Shown: positions 47,455 to 57,279, counted from the first letter of the stretch. The stretch: 64,000 nucleotides of DNA from Nicoliella spurrieriana (GCF_023380205.1 NZ_CP093361.1:248001-312000); one strand, 5' to 3'. Translations and numbers: made by a program. The notes: generated by a model not told the origin, from the letters alone.

Positions 47455-48108
47455 CTATTGGATGTTATAGTCGGTAACGACGGTTTCATCATCACTGACC
47501 GCTAACTTAGTAATACTCCCATTTGCGGGCCGTTCGGTCACATCGTACTTTCCACGACCAAATCGTTCTACAATGCTTAACACGGTATTGCCATGGCTAA
47601 TTAATAGCACGTTGTCACCGTCATGAATTGCTGAATCATTCTTAATTAAAGCTAGCCCCTGATTTAACCGGTGCCAGTATTCTTCGTTATTTTCAGCTTG
47701 ATGAAATGGATCGGCTTGCTTTAAGTAGTCCTTAGCCGTTCCAATTGAATCGCTTTCCACAATTGCCTTAAATGTCGGTTTCCCATGCGGCGCTCCTGCT
47801 AAGTACCAAGCTTGGTTCATGTCGGTTCCTTCAAAGTAACCATAAAACTCTTCCCTAAAGAATGGTGAAACGGTTAATTTAGCATCTGAAACCTGGTTGG
47901 CACCTAAAATGATGTTAGCAGTTTGTTCAGCGCGGGTGGTATCACTACAAAAAGCCGCCTTAAATGGAATCTGCTTTAACTTATCAGCAGTTTGCTTGGC
48001 GCCATCAATCCCCTTTTGGGTCAATGGTGAATTACTCCACCCCTGCAGTTTATTATAAATATTGTAATAAGTTTGCCCATGGCGGACAATGTAAATATTA
48101 AATGCCAT
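47455..48108 (-). CDS. Histidine phosphatase (phosphoglycerate-mutase-like)
   Basis: A 217-residue protein with the catalytic IVRHGQTYYN, Arg in SPLTQKG and SDTTRAEQT, Glu in FREEFYGYFEG and the second His in LISHGNT. This is the broad-specificity phosphatase branch rather than glycolytic mutase, judging by length and composition; the substrate is unknown. ATG follows GAGGGG. The ATP-cone gene lies 36 bases upstream on the same strand. Confidence 0.9.
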   Translation of the reverse strand: MAFNIYIVRHGQTYYNIYNKLQGWSNSPLTQKGIDGAKQTADKLKQIPFKAAFCSDTTRAEQTANIILGANQVSDAKLTVSPFFREEFYGYFEGTDMNQAWYLAGAPHGKPTFKAIVESDSIGTAKDYLKQADPFHQAENNEEYWHRLNQGLALIKNDSAIHDGDNVLLISHGNTVLSIVERFGRGKYDVTERPANGSITKLAVSDDETVVTDYNIQ

Positions 48109-48144
48109 GTCTTCATCCCCTCATGAATTATAATTACCCCTTAA

Positions 48145-48429
48145 TTATAATTCATGAGCTAATTTCTTTCGATAATATTGATTTGCAACCTTTGAATATC
48201 TAAGCTGCCTTAACGTTCTATAAACAATGCATTTTAAGTCAAATTGCTTAATTTCAGAGTAGGATAATAATTGGGTTAAAATTAAAACCTCAGACCGTTT
48301 AATGACATCAGGGTTATTAGTGAACTCACTTAACGCCGCCCGTAATTGATCAGGATGAAATTCAATTAAGGTCCCGTCGTTTTTGATGACCCTTAACTTC
48401 GCATCAGTAATTGATTTAGCTAAATCCAC
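48145..48429 (-). CDS. Stand-alone ATP-cone domain protein
   Basis: A 94-residue protein consisting almost entirely of an ATP-cone-like fold: KLRVIKNDGTLIEFHPDQLRAAL at the start matches the VxKRDGxxExFdxxKLxxAi pattern of NrdR and ribonucleotide reductases, and IVYRTLRQLRYSKVANQYYRK matches the closing helices. GTG 48429 is used because AAAGGAGGG is 5-6 bases upstream. It has no zinc ribbon (so not NrdR) and no catalytic domain. It may bind ATP/dATP as a free regulatory subunit; this is inference. Confidence 0.72.
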   Translation of the reverse strand: MDLAKSITDAKLRVIKNDGTLIEFHPDQLRAALSEFTNNPDVIKRSEVLILTQLLSYSEIKQFDLKCIVYRTLRQLRYSKVANQYYRKKLAHEL

Positions 48430-48612
48430 AATAACCCTCCTTTCTGCTATCAATTCGTTTCTATATATAGAGCATCTATTTCATATTATAACAACATATT
48501 GTGGTTTGCGCACTGATTAGATTAATTTTTTTAATATTTCGCAATCAAATCATGCTATTTAACTAATATTTTGATAATATTAAATCAGCTATATCCAAAA
48601 GGAGATTATATC

Positions 48613-50748
48613 TTGTCACTTCTTAAACGAAATATCCAAAAAATAAACACCAGAATGGGCTTCTTCTGGCTGCTAGTTGCCCTATTTTGGATCAAAACCA
48701 TTGCTGCATACTTCATTGATTTTCAATTAAGCATCACGGGTGGATTCGAAATGTTCATCGCATTAATCAACCCCATTGCAACCACCATTTTAATTTTTGG
48801 AATTGCACTGTACTTTAAGCGTTCGAGAATCTTTTATCCGTTAATTTTTATCTTAGATATTTTAAACACCGTCTTATTATATTTAAACGTGATTTACTTT
48901 CGTGAATTTACGGACTTTATGACGATCAACACGATTACCGGTTATTCAAAAGTTAACCAGGGGTTAAGCGGCAGTTCACTTGCCCTAACCGCCTCCCATG
49001 ATTTTATCTATTGGATCGACATCGTCTTAGTACTACTGTTAGTTATCTTTAGGGTGATTAAAATGGATAATCGGCCCCTCAGGCCTAAGGTCGGCTTTAC
49101 GATCACTTCGATTGGATTGTTACTATTTAGTTTCAACCTAGCACTCGGTGAAATGGATCGGCCCCAGTTAATTACCAGAACCTTTGATCGGACTTACATC
49201 GTTAAGTACTTAGGCTTAGATGCATTTACCGCATATGATGCTGCAAAGTCCCAACACACCAATGATCTTCGTGCAATGGCCACTAAATCAGAATTAAAGA
49301 ACGTCTTAAAGTTCACCCGGAGCCACTATGCCCCTGCCAATCCGAAAATGAAGGGAATTGCCAAGGGCCGCAATGTGATTGTGATTCACCTAGAAAGTTT
49401 CCAGCAGTTTTTAATTGATAAAAAGATTAACGGGAAGGAAGTGACCCCGTTTCTAAATAAAATCTACCATAGTAAGTCTACGTATGCATTTGATAACTTC
49501 TTCCACCAAGTGGGTCAGGGGAAAACATCGGATGCTGAAAACATGTTAGAGACCAGTACCTATGGTTTACCACAGGGTTCCCTATTCTCACAGCTAGGTA
49601 GCGATAATACGTTCCAAGCAGCCCCCGCCATTTTAAAGCAAAATGGTAATTACACCAGTGCGGTCTTCCATGGTAACGTTGCTAGCTTTTGGAACCGGAA
49701 TAATACTTACAAGAACATGGGTTACCAATATTTCTTTGACGCCAGCTACTATGATGTTTCTGGTGATAAATCAACTGGTTACGGACTAAAGGATAAATTG
49801 TTATTTAACGATTCAATTAAATACCTCCAAAATCTCCAACAACCGTTCTATGTTAAATACATCACGGTTACTAACCACTTCCCTTACACAATGGATGCTG
49901 AGGATAATGATGATAACTTTAAATCAACTGATACCGGTGATTCGATTATCGACAACTACTTTAAGACCGCCCACTACCTGGACCAATCAATCAAAGAATT
50001 CTACGCATACCTTAAAAAATCAGGATTATTGAAAAAATCAATCATTATGATTTATGGTGACCATTACGGGATTTCTGACACCGAAAATCAAAACCTTGCC
50101 AAGGTGATTAGTAAGGATCCTGATAAATGGGATGATTTTGATAATGCCCAGATGCAACGGGTCCCATTCATGCTAAACATCCCTGGCACCAAGGGCGGTT
50201 ATATTAGCCATAAATACGGTGGTGAAATTGACGCCCTCCCAACGCTGCTTCACCTGCTTGGGGTTAATTCCAAACCGTTCGTTCAATTTGGGACCGACCT
50301 CTTCTCAAGTAAGCACGACCAAGTCGTCGCATTTAGAAATCGGGATTGGATTGATCCGCAATACACGTCAATTAGTGGCACGATTTACGATAACCAAACT
50401 GGGAAACCAGCTAAATTAACCAAAGCAGAAATTAAAAAGGTCCAAAAGATTAAGGAAAAGGTTTCACTGGAGCTCTCCCTATCTGACACCCTAAACGAAC
50501 AAAATCTCTTACGATTCTACAAACCAAAGGGCTTCAAAGAAGTGGACGCCAGCGATTATAACTACGCCAACGGCCTCCAAAAAGCCGAAAAAATTGAAAA
50601 GCAACTAGGTAAAAAATCCACCAGCCTCCTTTCAAAACGGGGTGGGAAGTCGACTGTGAACCTATACAAGACTGATGCCCCTGAGGTTAGTCACCATTCC
50701 ACTGACTCAAATCGTCTGAAGGTAACCAACCCGGATTCAAATAAGTAG
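48613..50748 (+). CDS. ltaS: Lipoteichoic acid synthase LtaS
   Basis: A 711-residue protein with five N-terminal helices and an extracellular sulfatase-fold domain. The catalytic Thr is in GQGKTSDAENML; metal-binding and substrate segments VIHLESFQQF, FFHQVG, and YGDHYGIS are present. It polymerises glycerol phosphate from phosphatidylglycerol onto the glycolipid anchor. The TTG at 48613 with AAAAGGAGA upstream is chosen; an in-frame ATG 42 bases earlier lies before the ribosome site. The K+ channel gene follows after 30 bases. Confidence 0.94.
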   Translation: MSLLKRNIQKINTRMGFFWLLVALFWIKTIAAYFIDFQLSITGGFEMFIALINPIATTILIFGIALYFKRSRIFYPLIFILDILNTVLLYLNVIYFREFTDFMTINTITGYSKVNQGLSGSSLALTASHDFIYWIDIVLVLLLVIFRVIKMDNRPLRPKVGFTITSIGLLLFSFNLALGEMDRPQLITRTFDRTYIVKYLGLDAFTAYDAAKSQHTNDLRAMATKSELKNVLKFTRSHYAPANPKMKGIAKGRNVIVIHLESFQQFLIDKKINGKEVTPFLNKIYHSKSTYAFDNFFHQVGQGKTSDAENMLETSTYGLPQGSLFSQLGSDNTFQAAPAILKQNGNYTSAVFHGNVASFWNRNNTYKNMGYQYFFDASYYDVSGDKSTGYGLKDKLLFNDSIKYLQNLQQPFYVKYITVTNHFPYTMDAEDNDDNFKSTDTGDSIIDNYFKTAHYLDQSIKEFYAYLKKSGLLKKSIIMIYGDHYGISDTENQNLAKVISKDPDKWDDFDNAQMQRVPFMLNIPGTKGGYISHKYGGEIDALPTLLHLLGVNSKPFVQFGTDLFSSKHDQVVAFRNRDWIDPQYTSISGTIYDNQTGKPAKLTKAEIKKVQKIKEKVSLELSLSDTLNEQNLLRFYKPKGFKEVDASDYNYANGLQKAEKIEKQLGKKSTSLLSKRGGKSTVNLYKTDAPEVSHHSTDSNRLKVTNPDSNK

Positions 50749-50778
50749 CAATTTCGTTAATGACTAAGGAAGTGAGTT

Positions 50779-51570
50779 ATCATTACTAAAACCAAAACTA
50801 ACCCATGGCAGCTTTCGTATAACGTCATCATCGTTATTTTGGCGTTAGCATCGATTGGAATGGTCATCCTAGATTACATCCACTTGGTATATCTATACCG
50901 TGGTTGGCTAATGTTTGTCTACTACGGGATTTGGATCCTTTTCATTCTGGACTACCTAGTGAACCTGGTCATCAGTAACAATAAGCGCCACTTCTTAATT
51001 GCTACCTGTTTAGACTTGGTCTCGTTAATTCCAGGCCATCCCATCTTCGTCTTCTTTCGGATTTACCGGGTCATTCGAATTATTCGGAGTTACCATCTTT
51101 TTTGGCGCCTCGGGTGGGACGGTAAATTAACTAAAAAGATGCATCAGTTCATTTATGACACCGGCTTTATCTACATTTTTTCAGTTAGTATCATTATTCT
51201 AATTATTGCCGCACTAGTTTTTTCACACTTTGAGCACTACCCGTTGAAAACAGCATTATGGTGGGCAATTACGACTGCCACTACCGTCGGATACGGTGAC
51301 ATCGCTCCTCAAACCACCGGTGGCCGCCTGGACGCCGCAGTCCTAATGATTGGTGGGGTTGGTTTTATCGGTTTATTGACGTCTTCAATTACCGACTTCT
51401 TCACTAAAAATAACGCCGAAAACGATGGGACATCGGATAAATTGGATCAATTAATGCAACAAGTGGCCCAGTTAAATCAGGAGGTCCAATCCATGCGTAA
51501 GGAGTTAAAACAGACACAAAAAAACGCCGCTAAAAAGCCCAAGGCTTCTAAGCAGCGTAACCACCATTAA
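50779..51570 (+). CDS. Voltage-gated-like K+ channel; probable ATC start
   Basis: A channel with several N-terminal helices (first: NVIIVILALASIGMVILDYI), a basic S4-like FFRIYRVIRIIRSYHLFWRL, and the pore TTATTVGYGDIAP, the K+ filter being TVGYGD. A C-terminal coiled coil (LDQLMQQVAQLNQEVQ) may aid tetramer assembly. The first ATG/GTG/TTG in frame (50839) would cut the first helix in half and has no ribosome site, whereas AAGGA lies 8 bases before ATC at 50779. From there the protein has 263 residues. It probably shares the ltaS operon. Confidence 0.85.
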   Translation: MITKTKTNPWQLSYNVIIVILALASIGMVILDYIHLVYLYRGWLMFVYYGIWILFILDYLVNLVISNNKRHFLIATCLDLVSLIPGHPIFVFFRIYRVIRIIRSYHLFWRLGWDGKLTKKMHQFIYDTGFIYIFSVSIIILIIAALVFSHFEHYPLKTALWWAITTATTVGYGDIAPQTTGGRLDAAVLMIGGVGFIGLLTSSITDFFTKNNAENDGTSDKLDQLMQQVAQLNQEVQSMRKELKQTQKNAAKKPKASKQRNHH

Positions 51571-52556
51571 CGTTTGAGTGCAGTACTATGAATTGGTAGA
51601 TGCCGGTCTGGATACAGCTGGTTAGCAATCTGATTGATTGCTAATGGCACTTCACCGAAACCGGTCGCAATTAGGGTGTCTTTGCCCTCATAGGTGGCAC
51701 TGTCGCCGACCGCATAGACGCCAGCAACGCTCGTTGCCATCTCAGTATCGACATTAAACATGTGGTGGGATTCATCTAAATCTAACTCCCATCCCTTTGA
51801 CACCTTGTTACTGGAAATAAAACCATAATTAACTAAAATTTTATCCGCCACAATCTCAATTGTTTCGGCTTCCGTTCGCATCTTCTTAGCGGTGACCAAC
51901 ACTTGATCAGCTTGTGCGGATATTTTTTTAATTAGGTATGGAGTGACCACCTTAACCGCAGAGGCCCTTAGTTGGTCCACCATGTGTTCCATCCCACGGA
52001 ATTCATCCCGGCGGTGAATCAAATAGACCTGTTTAGCAACATCTGATAGTAATAAGGCGTTGTCAACGGCAGAATTACCCCCACCGGCGACGATTACCGT
52101 TTTGCCTTTAAAATCGGCTAAATTTTGCACACTGTAAACAATGTGTTGGTGTTCAAATTGTTCAACGTTATCCACCGCTAATTTCCGTGGTTCAAACGAT
52201 CCCCCACCGGTAGCGATCAAGACCGTTTTGGAAGCACTAGTTTCATGGGTGGTCTGAATTTTAAATGCATCCGGACCCTTTACTAGATTAGTTACCGCTT
52301 GGCCTAACTTAACATCCACATCCATGGTCGCTAATTGATCAGCTAAGCGTTCCACCAGTTGCTTCCCAGTTACACCGGTGAAGCCAGCAACGTCTAAAAT
52401 CGTTTTTTCTGGATAGATGGCATTTAACTGCCCGCCCAGTTCGGGGAGGCTTTCAATTAATTGGACCCGTAAGTTTCTTAAACCCGCGTAGAAGCCGGCG
52501 AACATCCCCACGGGGCCGCCACCAATGATTGTAATATCATAAAGATTATCTTGCAT
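51567..52556 (-). CDS. Ferredoxin/flavodoxin-NADP+ reductase, YumC type
   Basis: A 329-residue thioredoxin-reductase-fold flavoprotein: IIGGGPVGMFAGFYAGLR (FAD), VAGGGNSAVDNALLL (NADP) and YAVGDSATYEGKDTLIATGFGE at the end. It lacks the CxxC of thioredoxin reductase, which marks the FNR type 2 group. Its stop overlaps the stop of the convergent channel gene by four bases, with no terminator between them. Confidence 0.93.
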   Translation of the reverse strand: MQDNLYDITIIGGGPVGMFAGFYAGLRNLRVQLIESLPELGGQLNAIYPEKTILDVAGFTGVTGKQLVERLADQLATMDVDVKLGQAVTNLVKGPDAFKIQTTHETSASKTVLIATGGGSFEPRKLAVDNVEQFEHQHIVYSVQNLADFKGKTVIVAGGGNSAVDNALLLSDVAKQVYLIHRRDEFRGMEHMVDQLRASAVKVVTPYLIKKISAQADQVLVTAKKMRTEAETIEIVADKILVNYGFISSNKVSKGWELDLDESHHMFNVDTEMATSVAGVYAVGDSATYEGKDTLIATGFGEVPLAINQIANQLYPDRHLPIHSTALKR

Positions 52557-52654
52557 TTTATTATTACCACTTTTCTTTCATATAGTTTTATAATATCATG
52601 TTAATATTATATTAACATAGGTCAGAACCCTAGGATAAGTAAAGGAAGTTTAAC

Positions 52655-53449
52655 ATGCGCATTCGCAAAAAACACATTGGGATTTCAATTATCCTGTTCA
52701 TTGAAGCAATTATTTTTATTTTCACCCTGAATTGGCAGTTTCGGGGCAACGTTTTAAATGACGTCCAGGTTCACAAAACCAGAACGGCCACCGTTTTCAT
52801 CCCTGGATTTGCTGGAAATGCGGTTTCCACCGATGATTTCATTCAACAATTTAGTGAACACAACATCGCCAGTCGGACCCTTAAAATTGGGATTACTAAA
52901 AACGGGAAGGTTTATACAATTGAACAGTATAAGAAGGTAGAAAGTGATAACCCACTGGTACAACTGGTCTTTAAGGATAATACCCACCCCTACAAGGAAA
53001 GTAACCAAATGGTCAGCGTAATGCGGTATTTAAAGAATAAATATAACATTACTAGTGTAAACTTACTGGGCCATTCTTCTGGTGGCAATATTGCCTACTA
53101 CTACATGGTCAACCATCCCCACTTAAAGGATTTACCAACCGTTTCGAAGTTCGTGTCGATTGCAGCTGATTATCCCACTAACGATCCATACGCTAAGGGC
53201 GGCCCACAAAACCTGCCTAAAAACCTCGAAATCTTAAACATCGCCGGGGAAATTTGGAACCTTAAAAGTGATGCCGAAGAGGCCGTTGATATCGTTAAAC
53301 CAATGGGTAAACTGGTGCAACCCCATGTTAAATCTTATCAATTCTGGCTCTACAGAAGTGATCCGCTTAGTGCTGAACACTCAATGCTTCACGAAAACCC
53401 AGTCATTGATAAACACATCGCCGGATTCTTATTTGGCTTTAAAAAATAA
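52655..53449 (+). CDS. DUF915-type alpha/beta hydrolase, membrane-anchored
   Basis: A 264-residue protein with an N-terminal hydrophobic helix (ISIILFIEAIIFIFTL) and a hydrolase core: FIPGFAGN oxyanion loop, LLGHSSGGN nucleophile elbow, and a late EHSMLH His. This family is common in lactobacilli as a putative cell-surface hydrolase of unknown substrate. ATG follows AAAGGAAG. It is followed by a strong terminator. Confidence 0.9.
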   Translation: MRIRKKHIGISIILFIEAIIFIFTLNWQFRGNVLNDVQVHKTRTATVFIPGFAGNAVSTDDFIQQFSEHNIASRTLKIGITKNGKVYTIEQYKKVESDNPLVQLVFKDNTHPYKESNQMVSVMRYLKNKYNITSVNLLGHSSGGNIAYYYMVNHPHLKDLPTVSKFVSIAADYPTNDPYAKGGPQNLPKNLEILNIAGEIWNLKSDAEEAVDIVKPMGKLVQPHVKSYQFWLYRSDPLSAEHSMLHENPVIDKHIAGFLFGFKK

Positions 53450-53455
53450 CTAAGT

Positions 53456-53499
53456 AAAAGGGGTGCTCATCGTAATTTTACGATGAGCACCTCTTTTTT
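53456..53499. terminator. Bidirectional terminator
   Basis: AGGGGTGCTCATCGTAA pairs with TTACGATGAGCACCTCT around 2 bases, with A and T runs outside. Confidence 0.93.
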
Positions 53500-53515
53500 G
53501 TATTCATATTTAATT

Positions 53516-54166
53516 CTAGTGACTAATAACATGCTTAGGTCCTGCGTAGCCAAACACCATAATTAAAAAGCTAAATAACGCTAAAATGATCATTGTGACC
53601 ACTGCCAATAGGTTGCCCAATATTTCACCCATCCGATACGTGGTCATCGAACTAGCTAGTATCCTGGATAAATCGTATCCATCTAAAGCTAAGGTTAAAT
53701 TGCATTGAAATATTAAGAACAATCCAGATGCAATAACGACCAATTTTTTATTATGAGTCAGCGGCTGAACATCGCTTTTGGTGGTATTCCACACAATCAT
53801 ATTAACCACTAACAACAACGTGATAAACGGCACCCGAACGTGCCAAGAATTCACCAAATTAAAGTAATATAACAACAGTAAGCAGATATTTAATCCATAA
53901 CTAATTTGATTAATCAACTGATTTCTTTTCATTAGCTCACCCTGCTTTTGATAATTATTTACGATATCGCTATTTTGCCGTAGCAAATCATTTAAATCAA
54001 TATCATAATCACTACTAATTTTCAGCAGCATCGGAATGTCCGGATATGAACGTTGATTTTCCCAACTAGAAATGGTTTTACGTGACACGTTCAGTTGCTG
54101 CCCCAATTGGGCTTGCGTTAACGAATGCTGCCTGCGAAGTTGTTTGATGTTTGCACCAAATGGCAT
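53516..54166 (-). CDS. XRE-family regulator with four transmembrane segments
   Basis: A 216-residue protein. The HTH reads LTQAQLGQQLNVSRKTISSWENQRSYPDIPMLL; the C-terminal 130 residues form about four helices (INQISYGLNICLLLLYYF, FITLLLVVNMIVW, ...). ATG follows AGGGAGGTG. A second membrane-linked XRE protein in this window is near 2 kb, but the two differ in topology. The PrsW gene lies about 120 bases upstream on the same strand; a functional link is possible but unproven. Confidence 0.85.
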   Translation of the reverse strand: MPFGANIKQLRRQHSLTQAQLGQQLNVSRKTISSWENQRSYPDIPMLLKISSDYDIDLNDLLRQNSDIVNNYQKQGELMKRNQLINQISYGLNICLLLLYYFNLVNSWHVRVPFITLLLVVNMIVWNTTKSDVQPLTHNKKLVVIASGLFLIFQCNLTLALDGYDLSRILASSMTTYRMGEILGNLLAVVTMIILALFSFLIMVFGYAGPKHVISH

Positions 54167-54289
54167 CTCTTCACCTCCCTATCCGATCACCTTCATTATT
54201 GACGGATTCATGCAATTAGCCAAGCTAAGCTAACGTTACATCAACGATTGCTAATTTACTTAGCCCCCATTTAATGCCCATACACCACA

Positions 54290-55345
54290 TTATTTCAATC
54301 GTTTCCGGATTTGTTGACCCTGCAAAGTGCGCACTTCACGCAGCCCGGCATCAATTAACCAAAAGATAATCACCCAGCCAACTACGATCAATAAATATTT
54401 CAATAAGTAAAATTCATTAACCCACCATACTGGAAATTGCCAATCCCACATTGCGTGGAGCAAAATGGCGACTAAGTAATAACTAAGAAAGTGCGCATTC
54501 GTGAGTGCATCATGAAGCGTAAAGTGATGATAGCGTTGCTTCCCTAAAATAACGGCGGCCCCAATGATTGCAGCCCAGATGGTGTGGGTCCCAATTGCTT
54601 GCCAACTACGTAATAAGATGGTCGATAGGCCAAACTCATTCGAATACCCAGCCGTTTCAAAAATTGCAAACCCCGCCCCAATTGCAGCGCCAATTAAAAT
54701 TCCGTTCAAAATGTAATTGAGCTTAAAGCGGTTAATAAAGATCACAATGATAATCGTTTTCGCGGTTTCTTCAATGAACCCGACCAACAATGCTGAGCCT
54801 AATGACACCCCATTGCCAGATGGAATCACATCGTAAAGAACCATCGTTAATAATAACGAGGCCACCCCGCCCACTAGCATGGTCGTATTGACCTGCATCA
54901 GTGAAATATTGCGGTAAACATTCATTTCAAAAAACATGATTAAGATCGAAAACGGCACCACTAGTGACCCCACGACCATCATTCCAGGAATCGCCTTATC
55001 ACTACCAAAGCCTAAGTAAAGAATGGTTAATAGTAAGAAACTAAAACTAAGTAGCATAAAAAAACGTGAAAACAGCCATGGTTTAACCGGTGCTGATGAA
55101 ACCTTAGTTAGCGCAGGCGTGGTTTGTTTAGTCCCTGCAATCATGATTCGATCGGCTTCATCACGAGAATGACGGTGGAATACCTGCTGAAACAACTGGC
55201 TGAGGTGAATTTCAACGAACTGGTTGCCCCGATTCGCCTCATTTTTAATATCATCCTTAATCCGGGCATAGTTACGCTTGACCCCCATCATGGTCGTTGA
55301 CAGTAGCACGGTGTGTAATGAACCCGTTAGTTTGTTTTTTGCCAA
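54290..55345 (-). CDS. PrsW-family intramembrane metalloprotease
   Basis: A 351-residue membrane protein with about eight helices. The PrsW motifs are present: GFIEETAKTIII (EExxK), AGFAIFETAGY (FxxxE), HTIWAAIIGAAVI and HAMWDW (His ligands). PrsW proteins cut membrane substrates such as anti-sigma factors. A hydrophilic N-terminal 100 residues precede the first helix. TTG 55345 is the start, with GAAGAAGG about 10 bases upstream. No obvious sigma/anti-sigma pair is nearby. Confidence 0.88.
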   Translation of the reverse strand: MAKNKLTGSLHTVLLSTTMMGVKRNYARIKDDIKNEANRGNQFVEIHLSQLFQQVFHRHSRDEADRIMIAGTKQTTPALTKVSSAPVKPWLFSRFFMLLSFSFLLLTILYLGFGSDKAIPGMMVVGSLVVPFSILIMFFEMNVYRNISLMQVNTTMLVGGVASLLLTMVLYDVIPSGNGVSLGSALLVGFIEETAKTIIIVIFINRFKLNYILNGILIGAAIGAGFAIFETAGYSNEFGLSTILLRSWQAIGTHTIWAAIIGAAVILGKQRYHHFTLHDALTNAHFLSYYLVAILLHAMWDWQFPVWWVNEFYLLKYLLIVVGWVIIFWLIDAGLREVRTLQGQQIRKRLK

Positions 55346-55448
55346 TTAAATTGAACCTTCTTCATTTTTTGTTTGTGTTTACATTGATTTTACAGTATCA
55401 TTAAGATAAATAATTAACTTTTCGACTAAATAATTGAGGAGCGCGATC

Positions 55449-56411
55449 ATGACAAATAAAAAAGTGATTTTAGATGTTGATACCGGAATTGACGATGCAA
55501 TGGCAATTGCATATGCAGTTGCTGCACCAGGATTAGATTTAATCGGGGTGGCCAGTTCATATGGTAACCTAGTGGTGCGGGGCGCAGCTGAAAATTCATT
55601 GAAAATTTTAGAACTACTGGGCCATACCGACATTCCAGTCTTCATGGGTGAATCACATTCAATGGCTACCGATCACTTTGACAGAATGCCAGTTAGTGCA
55701 CACATTCATGGTGAAAACGGGATTGGTGACGTCGAATTACCCGCTCCGACGCGGCAACCAGAAGCCCAAAGTGCCGTTGATTTTATGATTGAATCAGCTC
55801 ACAAATATGGCAAAGAGCTAGTTATCATCCCCACCGGTGCATTGACTAACGTTGCGACTGCAATCGAAAAAGACCCTAGCATTGTTGACTTAATCGGTGA
55901 CGTGACCCTGATGGGTGGTGCCCTGACCGTTCAAGGAAACGTTAGCCCGTTTGCAGAAGCGAATATTAACCAGGATGCTGAAGCCGCTAATACGGTATTT
56001 ACTAGTAACCTCCATGACACGATGGTCGGCTTAGACGTGACCTTACGGACGCTCTTGACTAAGAAAGAAACCCAACAATGGCGTGACCTCGGTACTAATG
56101 CCGGTGCTAAGTTTGCCGACATTGTTGATTACTACATCGATGTGTATGCAGAACTGTATCCCCACTTAGATGGTTGCTCACTACACGATCCACTAGCAGT
56201 CGGGGTGGCCGAAGATCCATCCTTTGTCCGGACTTTAGACATTGACATGATCGTAAATACTGATAAGGAAAAGTACGGGCGGACCATTGGTGATAACACT
56301 AGGTTAGACGACCCAAACCCATCAGTGAGTGCCGCCATTGAAGTGGATACCGATCGCTATTTAGCCACGTTTATGAAGTACCTTACGACCCTCTTTAAAA
56401 ATAATAAATAA
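55449..56411 (+). CDS. Inosine-uridine-preferring nucleoside hydrolase
   Basis: A 320-residue protein with the family's calcium-binding DVDTGIDDAMA at the start, LMGGAL, EANINQDAEAA and the closing HDPLAV block. It hydrolyses ribonucleosides to base and ribose. The ATG at 55449 with GAGGAG upstream is preferred to a TTG 15 bases earlier. It complements NupC in nucleoside salvage. Followed by a terminator. Confidence 0.94.
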   Translation: MTNKKVILDVDTGIDDAMAIAYAVAAPGLDLIGVASSYGNLVVRGAAENSLKILELLGHTDIPVFMGESHSMATDHFDRMPVSAHIHGENGIGDVELPAPTRQPEAQSAVDFMIESAHKYGKELVIIPTGALTNVATAIEKDPSIVDLIGDVTLMGGALTVQGNVSPFAEANINQDAEAANTVFTSNLHDTMVGLDVTLRTLLTKKETQQWRDLGTNAGAKFADIVDYYIDVYAELYPHLDGCSLHDPLAVGVAEDPSFVRTLDIDMIVNTDKEKYGRTIGDNTRLDDPNPSVSAAIEVDTDRYLATFMKYLTTLFKNNK

Positions 56412-56419
56412 TCAGCATC

Positions 56420-56452
56420 AAGACCACGGTTCAATCGAACGGTGGTTTTTAC
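56420..56452. terminator. Terminator after the nucleoside hydrolase gene
   Basis: AAGACCAC-GTTC and GAAC-GTGGTTTTT pair around 4 bases; it overlaps the end of the convergent HAD gene. Confidence 0.8.
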
Positions 56453-57252
56453 AACTTAAAATAATTAGCTAAAAACTGCCCGACGCCATCGTGATCATTG
56501 TCGAACTGCGTTTCTTGATCGGCAATCCGTTTTACTTCCGGTTGACCATTTTGCATCGCAACCCCCACGCCAGCAGCCTCAATCATTTCTAGGTCGTTTT
56601 CAGCATCACCAAAGGCCATTAAATTAGCAAATGTCCAGCCATAATGATCGAGCAGCGCCTTTAAGCCGACGGCCTTGTTCATGTGTGGAGCGATAAATTC
56701 CAAAATTTTGGGTTGGGACCGGACGATATGGTAAGCACCCTGGTTGTTAAACCCATCCCTAGCTGCATCTAATTTATCGGGCGTGGTGGACATAATCGCC
56801 TTACTATATTGCTGATCGGATGGTAGCGTTTGAAATGTCTTTGGGATGAACTTTACGTCGGCTTTCATGATGGTATGGTACATTGATGGTGCTAATTCGG
56901 TTAATTCGTAGATCGAATCAAAATCAAGGATGTTTAACGGGAGCTGTGCTCGCTTAGCAAAATTATAAATTGGTTCAAAATCCGCCTTCGTTAATCCAGA
57001 TTTAAACAGGGGGTGGCGGGTTTTATTATTAATTACTAACGCGCCGTTAAAGGTAATCGTGTAATCCGTAGCGCCCACTACCCCCAGTTGATCAATGTAA
57101 TTTTGAATTACACTGATTGGCCGGCCGGTACAAATGACGACCCTCACCCCCGCAGCATGGAGCTTTTTCAACACGCGGGTATTAAAATCACTAATTCGTT
57201 TATCGCTAGTTAACAGGGTCGCATCTAAATCTAGTGCAATCATTTTTATCAT
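56449..57252 (-). CDS. HAD-superfamily Cof-type sugar/nucleotide phosphatase
   Basis: A 267-residue HAD IIB protein. Motif I is IALDLDATLLTS (both catalytic Asp kept; the usual Gly is Ala), motif II ICTGRP, motif III Lys in NKAVGLKAL, motif IV FGDAENDLEM. Cof-like phosphatases act on sugar phosphates, flavin or PLP; the substrate is unknown. ATG 57252 follows GGGAG; a second ATG three codons on is possible. Confidence 0.92.
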   Translation of the reverse strand: MIKMIALDLDATLLTSDKRISDFNTRVLKKLHAAGVRVVICTGRPISVIQNYIDQLGVVGATDYTITFNGALVINNKTRHPLFKSGLTKADFEPIYNFAKRAQLPLNILDFDSIYELTELAPSMYHTIMKADVKFIPKTFQTLPSDQQYSKAIMSTTPDKLDAARDGFNNQGAYHIVRSQPKILEFIAPHMNKAVGLKALLDHYGWTFANLMAFGDAENDLEMIEAAGVGVAMQNGQPEVKRIADQETQFDNDHDGVGQFLANYFKL

Positions 57253-57279
57253 TATTCATTACTCCCATCTAATATTACA

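Noticed and set aside
51567-51570. Overlap of convergent stop codons as an unusual feature
   Set aside because: A four-base TTAA overlap between convergent genes is common in compact genomes.
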